Shown piece by piece: positions 19,103 to 29,067 of a stretch of DNA of 64,000 nucleotides. A program made the translations under genes and the position numbers. The notes beneath the pieces were generated by a model. That model was not told the origin of the DNA. It was given only the letters and a program-made list of their open reading frames with translations, and ran no database searches. This DNA comes from Bacteroides ihuae. Its GTDB lineage: Bacteria; Bacteroidota; Bacteroidia; Bacteroidales; Bacteroidaceae. The stretch's first letter is position 1, and the number at the start of each line of letters is the position of its first letter. Location: the NCBI RefSeq assembly GCF_900104585.1, contig NZ_FNVX01000005.1, positions 930,001 to 994,000 on the forward strand, read 5' to 3'.

Positions 19103-21448
19103 ATGTCAACAGACTATATAGAAGAACTCAACGAAAGCCAACGCGCCGCCGTGCTCTACAATGAAGGACCTGCATTAGTTATTGCTGGTGCCGGATCGGG
19201 TAAAACACGTGTGCTTACCTATAAGATTGCTTATTTGCTAGAGAATGGATACCAACCATGGAACATATTAGCACTCACTTTTACCAACAAAGCTGCCCGT
19301 GAAATGAAAGAACGTATTGCTCGCCAAGTGGGTGATCAACTGGCTCGTTATCTCTGGATGGGTACTTTTCATTCTGTCTTTTCACGTATTCTTCGTGTTG
19401 AAGCCGAGAAGATTGGTTTTACTTCGCAGTTCACAATCTATGATTCGGCTGATAGCAAAAGTCTACTTCGTTCTATTATTAAAGAGATGGGACTTGATGA
19501 AAAGACTTATAAGCCGGGGTTTGTGCAGAATCGTATCTCTAATGCTAAAAATCATCTTGTTTCTCCGTCTGGTTATGCTGCCAACAAGGAGGCCTATGAA
19601 GGTGACTCTGCTGCGAAAATGCCTGCCATCCGTGACATTTATCGTCGTTATTGGGAGCGCTGCCGACAAGCCGGAGCTATGGATTTTGATGACCTGTTGT
19701 TTTATACCTATATCCTTTTTCATGAGCACCCTGATGTACTGGCTCACTATCGTGATCAGTTCCGTTATCTGCTGGTGGATGAGTATCAGGATACGAACTA
19801 TGCGCAACATAGCATTGTACTGCAATTGGCAGGTGAGCATCAACACATCTGTGTGGTGGGCGACGATGCTCAGAGCATTTATTCTTTTCGTGGGGCAGAT
19901 ATTGATAATATCCTTCATTTTACAAAAATCTATAAGAATACACAAGTCTTTAAACTAGAGCAAAACTACCGATCCACGCAAACCATTGTTTCTGCGGCTA
20001 ACAGCCTGATTGAGAAGAATGAACGGCAGATTCGCAAAGAGGTTTTTTCTGAAAAGGAGCGGGGAGAATCTATTGGTGTGTTTCAAGCTTACTCTGATGT
20101 AGAAGAGGGAGAAATCGTTGTTAATAAGATTGCGGAACTTCGACGTAGCAGGGATTATGGTTATGCTTCTTTTGCTATTCTCTATCGTACGAATGCTCAG
20201 AGTCGAATTTTTGAGGAAGCCATGCGTAAACGAGGTATGCCTTATAAAATTTATGGAGGACTTTCTTTTTATCAACGCAAAGAAATAAAAGATGTGGTGG
20301 CTTATTTTCGTTTGGTAGTAAATCCAAATGATGAAGAGGCCTTCAAACGTATTATCAATTATCCTGCTCGTGGCATTGGTGATACTACAGTGGGTAAAAT
20401 CATTGCTGCAGCTACCGAACAGGGAGTGAGCTTGTGGACAGTGCTATGCGAACCGCTTACTTATAATCTAAACATTAACAAAGGTACGCATACTAAGTTG
20501 CAGGGATTTCGTGAACTACTTGAGGAGTTTATTTCACTAGTTGCCCAGCAGAATGCTTATCAGATAGGAACAGAGATTATCCGTCGATCAGGTATTTTGA
20601 ATGACATACATGCCGATAACTCTCCGGAGAATCTCAGTAGACAGGAAAATATAGAAGAGCTTGTTAATGGTATGCAAGACTTTTGTGCTCTGCGCATGGA
20701 AGAAGGGAACCCGGAGATCTCGTTGTCAGATTACTTATCTGATATTGCTTTACTCACCGATCAGGATTCAGATAAGAATGATGATGGGGAGAAGATCACC
20801 TTGATGACTGTTCATTCAGCCAAAGGGCTTGAGTTTTGTAATGTCTTTGTAGTAGGTATGGAAGAAAATCTTTTTCCAAGCAGTATGGTGGGCGACTCTC
20901 AACGTGGCATGGAAGAGGAACGACGCCTGTTTTACGTAGCCATCACACGTGCTGAAGAGCATTGTTTTCTCTCGTACGCTCGTACCCGTTTTCGCTATGG
21001 AAAGATGGACTTTGGTACCCCCAGTCGTTTCCTGAAAGATATTGATACTCGCTTTCTTCAACTCCCCCAAGAAGCCACAATACGTCGTGAGGTGGATGAA
21101 GAAGCCGGATACTTCCGACGAGAGCAAAAAGAGAAAGCGTCACATTCGCTCTTTGCCCACAAAGCTACTTCTGAGCGTGAACGCCCCAAAGCACAAGTGA
21201 TAGCTCCTACTGTGCCACGTAACCTCAAGAGAGTAAACAATATTCCTGTTTCTACCCCTTCAGCTACATCAGGAAACTCTGTTGAAGGATTAGCAGTAGG
21301 TCAACAGATTGAGCATGAACGTTTCGGAATTGGTGAGGTCATTCGGTTAGATGGGGCAGGAGATAATGCCAAAGCAGTTATCCGCTTCCGCAATGCAGGC
21401 GAGAAGCAGCTATTATTACGTTTTGCCCGATTCAAAATTGTGAAATAA
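19103..21448 (+). CDS. pcrA: UvrD/PcrA-type ATP-dependent 3'-5' DNA helicase
   Basis: 781 residues, superfamily 1. Motifs in order: Q-motif LNESQRAAV, Walker A AGAGSGKT, Ia ALTFTNKAAREMKERI, II LLVDEYQDTN, III VVGDDAQSIYSFRGA, IV LEQNYRSTQ, V VHSAKGLEF, VI EERRLFYVAITRAEE. The C-terminal Tudor-like tail (GQQIEHERFGIGEVIRLDG) is typical of PcrA/UvrD and contacts RNA polymerase. The role is replication and excision repair. Whether PcrA or UvrD is the better name cannot be settled by sequence alone. Confidence 0.95.
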   Translation: MSTDYIEELNESQRAAVLYNEGPALVIAGAGSGKTRVLTYKIAYLLENGYQPWNILALTFTNKAAREMKERIARQVGDQLARYLWMGTFHSVFSRILRVEAEKIGFTSQFTIYDSADSKSLLRSIIKEMGLDEKTYKPGFVQNRISNAKNHLVSPSGYAANKEAYEGDSAAKMPAIRDIYRRYWERCRQAGAMDFDDLLFYTYILFHEHPDVLAHYRDQFRYLLVDEYQDTNYAQHSIVLQLAGEHQHICVVGDDAQSIYSFRGADIDNILHFTKIYKNTQVFKLEQNYRSTQTIVSAANSLIEKNERQIRKEVFSEKERGESIGVFQAYSDVEEGEIVVNKIAELRRSRDYGYASFAILYRTNAQSRIFEEAMRKRGMPYKIYGGLSFYQRKEIKDVVAYFRLVVNPNDEEAFKRIINYPARGIGDTTVGKIIAAATEQGVSLWTVLCEPLTYNLNINKGTHTKLQGFRELLEEFISLVAQQNAYQIGTEIIRRSGILNDIHADNSPENLSRQENIEELVNGMQDFCALRMEEGNPEISLSDYLSDIALLTDQDSDKNDDGEKITLMTVHSAKGLEFCNVFVVGMEENLFPSSMVGDSQRGMEEERRLFYVAITRAEEHCFLSYARTRFRYGKMDFGTPSRFLKDIDTRFLQLPQEATIRREVDEEAGYFRREQKEKASHSLFAHKATSERERPKAQVIAPTVPRNLKRVNNIPVSTPSATSGNSVEGLAVGQQIEHERFGIGEVIRLDGAGDNAKAVIRFRNAGEKQLLLRFARFKIVK

Positions 21449-21538
21449 TAGCTTATTTGGGTAAAAAAAGTGGATTTTGTTTGGTTTATAATCAGATTAT
21501 TTAAATCTTTGAATATTGAAAAAAATACAAGAGGCAAA

Positions 21539-21952
21539 ATGTTTTTAAAAAGAGCAACATTAGATGCAAGACAAGTAGCTTGGGACTCAGCTGTTGTTGT
21601 TGACGAATACAATCCTGACAGAATTCGTCAAGACGCCTGTGGTGCATGGATTGCTTATGATGACTTTAATAATAAAAACAGTCTTTTTGGTTGGGAAATA
21701 GACTATATTTTCCCTCTATCAAGGTTGCAACAGCTCGGCGTACCTCAAGAGTTGTGGAACCATCCTCTCAATATCCGGGCTTTACATTGGAAAAATCGTT
21801 TTAGTAAGGGTAATTCCTATCCACGATATACCTCTACGGTTGTTGACGGAGGCGCTACGAATATGGAACAACACGTTGTTTTTTGGGTCTCAGACCCTCT
21901 TCAGTATAAGCTCCAAAAGGTTTTTAAGTTGAAGAACTCTCTTTTATATTAA
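21539..21952 (+). CDS. HNH-nuclease-like small protein with altered His
   Basis: 137 residues; start at the ATG of 21539 (MFLKRATLDARQVAW). The segment GWEIDYIFPLSRLQQ followed about 20 residues later by NIRALHWKNRFSKGNSYP matches the layout of HNH endonucleases (D-H-I-x-P ... N-L ... N-x2-K-G), but the first His of the motif is Tyr (IDYIF). It is 90 bp downstream of the helicase and 9 bp before ugd on the same strand. A nuclease fold is an inference; activity may be lost. Confidence 0.6.
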   Translation: MFLKRATLDARQVAWDSAVVVDEYNPDRIRQDACGAWIAYDDFNNKNSLFGWEIDYIFPLSRLQQLGVPQELWNHPLNIRALHWKNRFSKGNSYPRYTSTVVDGGATNMEQHVVFWVSDPLQYKLQKVFKLKNSLLY

Positions 21953-21961
21953 TACATATAC

Positions 21962-23278
21962 ATGAATATTGCAATAGTAGGTACCGGCTATGTCGGTTTG
22001 GTTTCGGGAGCTTGTTTCTCCGAGATGGGTATCAACGTTACCTGTGTAGATATAGATGAAAACAAAGTTCGTAAATTACTGGATGGTGTGATGCCTATCT
22101 ATGAACCCGGACTTGATGAATTGGTTGATCGAAATGTAAAAGCAGGACGATTGCACTTCACTACAGATCTAACGACCTGTTTGGATAGTGTGGAAGTAAT
22201 ATTTAGTGCTGTGGGCACACCGCCGGATGAGGATGGAAGTGCTGACTTAAAATATGTACTTGAAGTGGCTCGTACCGTAGGGCGACATATCAAAAAGCAT
22301 GTTGTATTGGTTACGAAGAGCACTGTTCCTGTAGGTACTGCGAAGAAAGTACGCGCTGCCGTACAGGAGGAACTTGATAAACGTGGTGTAAAAATCAAAT
22401 TTGATGTAGCTTCCAATCCTGAATTCTTAAAAGAAGGTGCTGCTATCAAAGACTTTATGGCACCGGATCGCGTAGTAGTTGGTGTAGAAAGTGAAACGGC
22501 CCGCAAATTGATGGAAAGACTTTATCGTCCTTTTACACTCAATGGTTACCCTATTCTTATTATGGATGTACCTTCTGCTGAGATGACTAAATATGCGGCC
22601 AATGCGATGTTGGCTACTCGTATTAGTTTTATGAACGATATAGCCAACCTTTGTGAACTTGTTGGCGCAAATGTAGATTATGTGCGTAAAGGTATGGGCT
22701 CTGATTCACGCATTGGTAGTCGCTTTCTCTATGCAGGCTGTGGCTATGGCGGTTCTTGCTTCCCCAAAGATGTAAAAGCTCTTGCCCATACCGGTATTGA
22801 ACATGGATATCACATGAGGGTTGTTGAAGCTGTCGAAGCTGTTAATGAAAATCAAAAAAGTATTGTTTTTGATAAGCTGCTGAATGCTTTCAATGGTGAT
22901 TTGAAAGATCGAATCATAGCTATCTGGGGGCTATCATTCAAACCTGAAACAGATGATATGCGCGAGGCACCCGCATTGGTTGTTATCGAGAAACTATTAC
23001 AAGCAGGCGCTGTAGTGAAGGTGTACGATCCCATTGCTATGGAGGAAACGAAACGTAGGATAGGTAACACAGTAATCTATTGCAAGGATATGTATGAAGC
23101 AGTGATTGACGCTGATGCCATTGCGTTACTTACGGAATGGAAACAGTTTCGTATGCCTAGTTGGTCTATTATTCGCAAGGCTATGAAGAGTTGTGTGGTA
23201 GTGGATGGTCGTAATATATATGATAACGATGAAATGAAAGAGCTAGGATTTACTTATTCTAAGATTGGCCTAAAATAA
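21962..23278 (+). CDS. ugd: UDP-glucose 6-dehydrogenase
   Basis: 438 residues. It oxidises UDP-glucose twice to UDP-glucuronate with NAD. N-terminal Rossmann loop VGTGYVGLVSGACF, TKSTVPVGTAKKV, SNPEFLKEGAAIKDF, and the catalytic Cys in YGGSCFPKDVKAL; the C-terminal domain has WGLSFKPETDDMREAP. Ends 3 bp before the UDP-glucuronate decarboxylase gene, its pathway partner. Confidence 0.96.
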   Translation: MNIAIVGTGYVGLVSGACFSEMGINVTCVDIDENKVRKLLDGVMPIYEPGLDELVDRNVKAGRLHFTTDLTTCLDSVEVIFSAVGTPPDEDGSADLKYVLEVARTVGRHIKKHVVLVTKSTVPVGTAKKVRAAVQEELDKRGVKIKFDVASNPEFLKEGAAIKDFMAPDRVVVGVESETARKLMERLYRPFTLNGYPILIMDVPSAEMTKYAANAMLATRISFMNDIANLCELVGANVDYVRKGMGSDSRIGSRFLYAGCGYGGSCFPKDVKALAHTGIEHGYHMRVVEAVEAVNENQKSIVFDKLLNAFNGDLKDRIIAIWGLSFKPETDDMREAPALVVIEKLLQAGAVVKVYDPIAMEETKRRIGNTVIYCKDMYEAVIDADAIALLTEWKQFRMPSWSIIRKAMKSCVVVDGRNIYDNDEMKELGFTYSKIGLK

Positions 23279-23281
23279 AAA

Positions 23282-24229
23282 ATGCAGAAAAAATCTATGA
23301 AAAGAATCTTGGTAACAGGCGGAGCCGGCTTTATTGGCTCACATCTTTGCGAGCGTTTATTAAGCGAAGGCAATGATGTGATTTGCGTGGACAATTATTT
23401 CACAGGAAGCAAAGATAATATTCGCCACTTGCTCAATAATCACAATTTTGAACTTGTACGACACGATGTTACCTCGCCTTATTCTGCCGAAGTAGATGAA
23501 ATATATAATCTGGCCTGCCCTGCTTCTCCGCCTTATTATCAGTACAACCCTATCAAAACGATGAAAACCTCCATTTATGGAGCAATGAACATGTTAGGGC
23601 TTGCTAAACGCGTAAAAGCAAAAATACTTCAAGCTTCTACCAGTGAAGTATATGGAGATCCTGCTGTTCATCCTCAGGTGGAATCTTACTGGGGTAATGT
23701 CAATCCTATCGGTATCCGTTCTTGCTATGATGAGGGTAAGCGTGCCGCTGAAACCTTATTCATGGATTACCATCGACAGAATAACGTACGTATCAAGATT
23801 ATCCGTATATTCAACACATATGGCCCTCGGATGAATTCGAATGACGGTCGAGTTGTTTCCAACTTCATTGTTCAGGCTCTTCATGGTGAAGATATTACGA
23901 TTTATGGTACAGGTACTCAAACTCGTAGTTTTCAGTATGTAGACGATCTTATTGAAGCTATGCTCCGAATGATGGCTACCGAAGATAGCTTCATTGGACC
24001 GGTTAACGTCGGTAACCCGGGAGAGTTTACCATGTTGGAGTTAGCACAAAAGATCATTGATCTAACTAATTCTCGTTCCAAAATAGTCTTTTTGCCCTTA
24101 CCCGGTGATGATCCCAAACAACGACAGCCTGATATTACTCTTGCCAAGGAGAAATTAGGTGGATGGGAGCCAAGCATTAAACTCGAAGAAGGCTTAAAGA
24201 AAACAATCGAATATTTTAAAACGCTATAA
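23282..24229 (+). CDS. uxs: UDP-glucuronate decarboxylase (UDP-xylose synthase)
   Basis: 315 residues, extended SDR family. [14 protein letters not shown] binds [17 protein letters not shown] and [10 protein letters not shown] (Tyr-x3-Lys) are active-site blocks characteristic of UXS rather than RmlB. With the upstream ugd it would turn UDP-glucose into UDP-xylose for surface glycans. Start given at 23282; an internal ATG at 23297 (MKRILVTGG) is an equally good start. Ends at a long hairpin terminator. Confidence 0.92.
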   Translation: MQKKSMKRILVTGGAGFIGSHLCERLLSEGNDVICVDNYFTGSKDNIRHLLNNHNFELVRHDVTSPYSAEVDEIYNLACPASPPYYQYNPIKTMKTSIYGAMNMLGLAKRVKAKILQASTSEVYGDPAVHPQVESYWGNVNPIGIRSCYDEGKRAAETLFMDYHRQNNVRIKIIRIFNTYGPRMNSNDGRVVSNFIVQALHGEDITIYGTGTQTRSFQYVDDLIEAMLRMMATEDSFIGPVNVGNPGEFTMLELAQKIIDLTNSRSKIVFLPLPGDDPKQRQPDITLAKEKLGGWEPSIKLEEGLKKTIEYFKTL

Positions 24230-24242
24230 TTATAACGTATGT

Positions 24243-24312
24243 AGATAACGAATAAAAGCGTGATTAAAACTAATGCAATATTAGTCAGTAATCACGCTTT
24301 TGTTCGTTATCT
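24243..24312 (+). terminator. Long hairpin terminator after ugd-uxs
   Basis: 24-bp arms (24243-24266 and 24289-24312) pair with a single G-T wobble; a small nested stem CTAAT/ATTAG lies in the loop. It is much longer than a standard intrinsic terminator and could end transcripts from both sides. Confidence 0.75.
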
Positions 24313-24361
24313 GGTATAAGAATCTTTAAATTTTAAACTTTAGAATATACTAATAAAAAAG

Positions 24362-25360
24362 ATGAAAACTAGAATAATTTATTGGGTGCTTGCATCGTGC
24401 ATCTTATGCAGTTGCCATGACCAGATGCAATACTATGAGGTAACTGGAACTGATCTATATACTCCATACCATATTAAACTTGAATATAATGAACCACTTG
24501 ATAGTGCTATCGAGAAAGAATTTCATCAGTGTTATCATTCGATAAATCCGTTCGATTCGTTGTCGATCATTTCTATGATTAACCGGAATGAAGACATGCA
24601 TACTGACAGTTTATTCAGGGCAGTGTTTAATAAAGCAATAGAGGTAGGTAACAAAACGGATGGAATGCTTGATGTGACTTGTGCCCCCTTCATCAATCTT
24701 TGGGGATTTGGATTTAAAAAGATGAATAATCCTACTCCAGAAGCGATTGATAGTATCCGTTCATTTGTTGGTTTTCATAAAGTGAAAATTGAGAATGATA
24801 TAGTGGTAAAAGAAGATCCCCGTACTTTGCTCAACTTTTCGGCTCTTGGAGATGGAACGATGTGCGATGTGGTGGCCAATTTATTCGAGAAGAAAGGCAT
24901 TAAAAACTACATGATTGAGATTGGAGGAGAGATTATGGCTAAAGGGGTAAACCCGAAAGGAGATTGCTGGCATGTGGGAATCGTTAAGCCGACTTATGAT
25001 TCTCTTGGTGTGCATCAGGAGCTACAACAAGTGGTGCGCTTGTGCGGAAAAAAAGGGTTGGCTACTTCGGGAAACTATCGCAATTATCATGAAAAGAACG
25101 GGGTGAAATATGGACACACCATTAATCCGAAAACCGGTTATCCTGCTCAGCAAGATATATTGAGTGCTACCATTATTGCCGATAATTGTATGACAGCTGA
25201 TGCTTATGCTACTGCATTTATGGCTATGGGGAGAGAAAAGGCTAAATTGCTTAAAAAGAAAACTCCGGGTATAGAATATTTTATTATATACGCCGACAAG
25301 AAAGGTAAATTCTGTACTGAATATTCCAAAGGGTTTACTCAATATCTAGTTGAAAAATAA
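24362..25360 (+). CDS. apbE: FAD:protein FMN transferase ApbE, lipoprotein
   Basis: 332 residues. The N-terminus MKTRIIYWVLASCILCSC is a short signal with a cysteine fitting a relaxed lipobox, placing the protein on the periplasmic side. ApbE blocks: DVTCAPFINLWGFG, LNFSALGDGTMCDVVANLF, IEIGGEIMAKGVNPKG and the C-terminal HTINPKTGYPA and DNCMTADAYATAFMAMG with Mg-binding residues. It attaches FMN to threonines of NQR/RNF subunits and other flavoproteins. Monocistronic. Confidence 0.93.
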   Translation: MKTRIIYWVLASCILCSCHDQMQYYEVTGTDLYTPYHIKLEYNEPLDSAIEKEFHQCYHSINPFDSLSIISMINRNEDMHTDSLFRAVFNKAIEVGNKTDGMLDVTCAPFINLWGFGFKKMNNPTPEAIDSIRSFVGFHKVKIENDIVVKEDPRTLLNFSALGDGTMCDVVANLFEKKGIKNYMIEIGGEIMAKGVNPKGDCWHVGIVKPTYDSLGVHQELQQVVRLCGKKGLATSGNYRNYHEKNGVKYGHTINPKTGYPAQQDILSATIIADNCMTADAYATAFMAMGREKAKLLKKKTPGIEYFIIYADKKGKFCTEYSKGFTQYLVEK

Positions 25361-25363
25361 ATA

Positions 25364-25407
25364 GGAATCCCTTCCATGCTAATCTATCGAGAAGTGTGGA
25401 AGGGAAT
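25364..25407. terminator. Terminator between apbE and fabD
   Basis: AATCCCTTCCA and TGGAAGGGAATC pair with one mismatch across a loop of about 20 nt; the two flanking genes converge here. Confidence 0.55.
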
Positions 25408-25442
25408 CTATCGTTGCTGCATTATCACAGCTTTTTTAGTCG

Positions 25443-26324
25443 TTATGCTATTCCGTGTGCTTCTACACTTGGCTCAATTTTTTTGATCAAACCTTGAAGT
25501 ACTGCACCAGGACCACATTCTGTAAAGTCTGTTGCACCATCTGCAACCATATTTTTCACTGTTTGAGTCCAGCGAACAGAAGCAGTAAGCTGTGCCACAA
25601 GGTTTTTCTTTATCTCAGCTGGGTCAGTATGAGGAAGAGCGTCTACATTCTGATAAACAGGGCATTTAGGAGCATGGATTTCTGTAGCAGTGATAGCCGC
25701 TTCGAGTTCTACTTTTGCAGGGTTCATTAATGGAGAATGGAATGCACCACCTACCTTCAATGGAAGAGCACGTTTTGCTCCGGCAGCCTTCATCAGTTCG
25801 CAAGCCTTCTCAATGCCGGCCATAGAACCGGAAATAACAATTTGTCCCGGACAGTTATAGTTGGCAGGTACACAAACTTCACCTTCAATGGAGGCACAGA
25901 TTTCTTCTACCTTTTCGTCAGCCAAAGCAATAATGGCAGCCATGGTAGATGGAGTAGCTTCACATGCTTTTTGCATAGCCATGGCACGCGCATAAACCAG
26001 TTTTAGTCCATCTTCGAAAGACAGTGCACCGGCAGTAACTAGAGCAGAGAATTCGCCCAAAGAGTGGCCTGCAGTCATTTCCGGTTTGAAGTCATCACCC
26101 ATACAGAAAGCAGAGATGACAGAATGCAAGAATACAGCCGGCTGAGTTACCTTTGTTTGGCGCAGGTCTTCGTCAGTACCGCTGAACATAATATCTGTAA
26201 TACGATATCCCAGGATATCATTTGCTTTTTCAAACAGTTCTTTGGCTAAAGCCGAGCTTTCATACAAGTCTTTACCCATCCCTACGAACTGAGCTCCTTG
26301 ACCGGGAAATACAAATGCTTTCAT
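25443..26324 (-). CDS. fabD: Malonyl-CoA:ACP transacylase FabD
   Basis: 293 residues, full length. N-terminal FPGQGAQFVGMGKDLY, nucleophile elbow GHSLGEFSALV (Ser near 89), the Arg-containing MAMQKACEATPSTMAA block, VGGAFHSPLM (catalytic His) and TECGPGAVLQGLI. Charges ACP with malonate for fatty acid elongation. It is alone on the minus strand, away from other fab genes. Confidence 0.96.
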   Translation of the reverse strand: MKAFVFPGQGAQFVGMGKDLYESSALAKELFEKANDILGYRITDIMFSGTDEDLRQTKVTQPAVFLHSVISAFCMGDDFKPEMTAGHSLGEFSALVTAGALSFEDGLKLVYARAMAMQKACEATPSTMAAIIALADEKVEEICASIEGEVCVPANYNCPGQIVISGSMAGIEKACELMKAAGAKRALPLKVGGAFHSPLMNPAKVELEAAITATEIHAPKCPVYQNVDALPHTDPAEIKKNLVAQLTASVRWTQTVKNMVADGATDFTECGPGAVLQGLIKKIEPSVEAHGIA

Positions 26325-26699
26325 ATCTTCTTGATTTTTAAAGTGTTTTTATAAATAAAATATGGCCGCAAAGGTAAGGAATTTAATAATACAACGGTTC
26401 TCTTGAGAGAAAGAATGTGTTTAAATACAATAAGCACTCTCGGTAAACAAGAATACAGATCAAACTAAAATACTTGATAATCAGGTCTTAAATTCTTCTT
26501 GTACTCTATACAATTACCCTAATTGTAAATTGCTAAAAATACATATTGTTTGATAGATGATAACAATCAATAGTCATATTGTATATTATATGATATGTAT
26601 CTATCTGAAAAAGAATGTTTTATATCATATAAAAATAATCTTTTATATATTTGATTAAATGAAAATACTCTTTATATTTGCAGTGATAAAATTAATCTT
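26325..26699. promoter_or_regulatory. fabD / xyl regulator divergent intergenic region with palindromes
   Basis: 375 bp, strongly AT-rich. Contents: a 17-bp palindrome TTTTATATcATATAAAA (26618-26634) just upstream of the xyl promoter; a related TTATATGATAT at 26586-26596; and a distant GATAGAT/ATCTATC pair (26552-26558, 26599-26605). The palindrome is the best candidate operator for the downstream Nudix regulator, by position only. Confidence 0.45.
26650..26680 (+). promoter_or_regulatory. Promoter of the xylose operon
   Basis: TTTG (26650-26653) and TATATTTG (26673-26680), spaced 19 bp, match the Bacteroidetes consensus at both boxes. The start codon at 26700 is only 20 bp after the -7 box, so the mRNA leader is about 13 nt. 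Confidence 0.7.
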
Positions 26700-27431
26700 A
26701 TGCAAAACATGCAGAATGAAACTCCATTGGCCAACAATCATATCTCTGTAGATTGTGTAGTAATTGGTTTTGATGGTGAACAGCTCAAAGTCTTACTAGT
26801 AAAACGTGTGGGTGAGGAAGCAGGAGATATCTATAATGATATGAAGCTCCCGGGTAGTTTGATATACATGGATGAAGATCTGGATGAAGCAGCACAACGG
26901 GTATTATCCGAGCTTACAGGAGTGAAGAGCGTTAACCTCATACAATTTAAAACTTTTGGATCAAAAAACAGAACGAGCAATCCGAAAGATGTCCGTTGGC
27001 TGGAACGAGCTACAAAGCTTAAAGTAGAGCGTATCGTTACTGTTGCTTATATGGCTATGGTAAAGATAGATCGCACGCAAAACCAGTCTCTTGAAATTTT
27101 TCAAGCTTGTTGGATTCCCTTAGATGATGTGAAAACACTAGCATTCGATCATAATCTTATTATTAAAGAAGCATTGATATATATACGTCAATTTGTAGAG
27201 TTTAATCCTTCTATTTTATTCGATCTGCTTCCGCGCAAATTTACTGCCGCACAGTTACGAATACTCTTCGAATTAGTTTATGACAAACCTTTGGATGTGC
27301 GTAATTTTCATAAGAAGATAGCTCTGATGGAATATGTAGTACCCCTCGAAGAGCGCCAAAAGGGAGTGCCTCACCGTGCAGCACGTTATTATAAATTCGA
27401 TAAGAAAATTTATAATAAGATAAGGAGATAA
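26700..27431 (+). CDS. xylR: Nudix-domain transcriptional regulator of xylose use (NrtR/AraR type)
   Basis: 243 residues: an N-terminal Nudix domain (ISVDCVVIGFDGEQLKVLLVKR, residues 14-150) and a C-terminal winged helix (about 170-240; FTAAQLRILFELVYDKPLDVRNFHKKI). The Nudix box reads RVLSELTGV where catalytic members have RELxEETG, so hydrolase activity is likely lost and the domain serves as a sugar-derivative sensor, as described for Bacteroides AraR. First gene of the xyl operon, 48 bp before xylB. The name is by context. Confidence 0.85.
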   Translation: MQNMQNETPLANNHISVDCVVIGFDGEQLKVLLVKRVGEEAGDIYNDMKLPGSLIYMDEDLDEAAQRVLSELTGVKSVNLIQFKTFGSKNRTSNPKDVRWLERATKLKVERIVTVAYMAMVKIDRTQNQSLEIFQACWIPLDDVKTLAFDHNLIIKEALIYIRQFVEFNPSILFDLLPRKFTAAQLRILFELVYDKPLDVRNFHKKIALMEYVVPLEERQKGVPHRAARYYKFDKKIYNKIRR

Positions 27432-27479
27432 ACCGAATTAATTGCAAAAAAATAATCTAACACAAAAAAAATCAAATCT

Positions 27480-28970
27480 ATGTTTTTATTAGGATATGAC
27501 ATTGGTAGCTCTTCCGTTAAGGCGAGCTTGGTAAATGCGGAGACAGGTAAGTGTGTAGCATCGGCTTTCTTCCCAAAAACAGAGGCAAACATTATTGCTG
27601 TAAATCCCGGGTGGGCCGAACAAAATCCTGAAAGCTGGTGGGAAAACTTAAAACTAGCTACGCAAGCTATTTTAACTGAATCAGGAGCAAGTGCACCCGA
27701 AATAAAAGCAATTGGTATCTCTTATCAGATGCACGGTTTGGTATGTGTGGACAAAGATCAACAGGTGTTGCGCCCTTCTATTATCTGGTGCGATTCTCGC
27801 GCAGTACCTTATGGACATAAAGCTTTCGAAACGCTGGGCGAACAACAATGCTTGTCGCACTTGCTTAATTCTCCAGGCAATTTCACCGCCTCTAAACTAG
27901 CATGGATAAAGGAAAATGAACCTGCTATCTATGAACGCATTTATAAAATTATGCTGCCAGGCGATTACATTGCCATGAAGTTGAGCGGAGAGATATGTAC
28001 CACTGTTTCCGGGCTATCCGAAGGAATGCTTTGGGATTTCAAAAACAATTCGCTTGCTACATTCTTAATGGATTATTATGGTTTTGATTCTTCTTTAATA
28101 GCTAATATAAAACCAACCTTCTCGGAACAAGGACGTGTAAATGCAGCAACTGCCAAGGAGCTTGGTTTGAAAGAAGGAACACCTATCACCTATCGTGCGG
28201 GTGACCAACCCAATAATGCACTTTCACTGAATGTATTCAACCCCGGCGAGATAGCTTCTACGGCTGGTACATCAGGTGTGGTCTATGGTGTGAATGGTGA
28301 GGTAAACTACGATCCACAATCTCGTGTCAACACTTTTGCGCACGTAAACCATACTGAAGAACAGAATCGTTTAGGTGTATTGCTTTGTATCAACGGTACA
28401 GGTATTCTTAATTCTTGGGTGAAACGAAATATTGCTCCCGAAGGCCTGTCATACAACGAAATGAATGTTCTTGCTTCTAAAGCGCCTATTGGTAGCGCTG
28501 GTATCAGCATTCTTCCTTTTGGTAATGGTGCCGAGCGTATGCTCAATAACAAGGAGATAGGCTGTAGTATTCGCGGAATAGATTTTAATACGCATGGTAA
28601 GCACCATATCATTCGTGCTGCACAGGAAGGTATCGTCTTCTCCTTTAAATATGGCATTGACATCATGGAACAAATGGGTATTCCGGTGAAGAAAATACAT
28701 GCCGGACATGCTAATATGTTTCTTAGCTCTATCTTTCGTGATACATTGGCTGGAGTTTCGGGAGCCGTTATAGAACTTTATGACACGGATGGTTCTGTGG
28801 GCGCTGCCAAAGGTGCGGGTATTGGCGCAGGTATCTACAAAGATAACAACGAGGCTTTTGCCACGCTCGATAAACTGGATGTAATAGAACCTAACGTAGC
28901 CAAACGACAAGAATATGCTGATGCTTATGCACGGTGGAAACATCGGTTGGAAAAATCTATGAGCAAATAG
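27480..28970 (+). CDS. xylB: Xylulokinase
   Basis: 496 residues, FGGY kinase family. It phosphorylates D-xylulose to xylulose 5-phosphate. N-terminal ATP loop [14 protein letters not shown], substrate region [11 protein letters not shown], the catalytic Asp in [12 protein letters not shown] and C-terminal [13 protein letters not shown]. It is in the xyl operon with the isomerase 97 bp downstream, which fixes the sugar as xylose rather than glycerol or gluconate. Confidence 0.95.
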   Translation: MFLLGYDIGSSSVKASLVNAETGKCVASAFFPKTEANIIAVNPGWAEQNPESWWENLKLATQAILTESGASAPEIKAIGISYQMHGLVCVDKDQQVLRPSIIWCDSRAVPYGHKAFETLGEQQCLSHLLNSPGNFTASKLAWIKENEPAIYERIYKIMLPGDYIAMKLSGEICTTVSGLSEGMLWDFKNNSLATFLMDYYGFDSSLIANIKPTFSEQGRVNAATAKELGLKEGTPITYRAGDQPNNALSLNVFNPGEIASTAGTSGVVYGVNGEVNYDPQSRVNTFAHVNHTEEQNRLGVLLCINGTGILNSWVKRNIAPEGLSYNEMNVLASKAPIGSAGISILPFGNGAERMLNNKEIGCSIRGIDFNTHGKHHIIRAAQEGIVFSFKYGIDIMEQMGIPVKKIHAGHANMFLSSIFRDTLAGVSGAVIELYDTDGSVGAAKGAGIGAGIYKDNNEAFATLDKLDVIEPNVAKRQEYADAYARWKHRLEKSMSK

Positions 28971-29067
28971 AAAACTAGAATATAAAATTTCATTAATAAA
29001 AATCAGGCTTTATCTCTTTACTGCTGAAAAGCGTAAAATGGATAAGCCGCAAAACAAAAAAAAGATT

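Noticed and set aside
19463..19945. 160-codon frame antisense to the helicase gene
   Set aside because: Fully inside a well-conserved helicase and without family features; a shadow frame.
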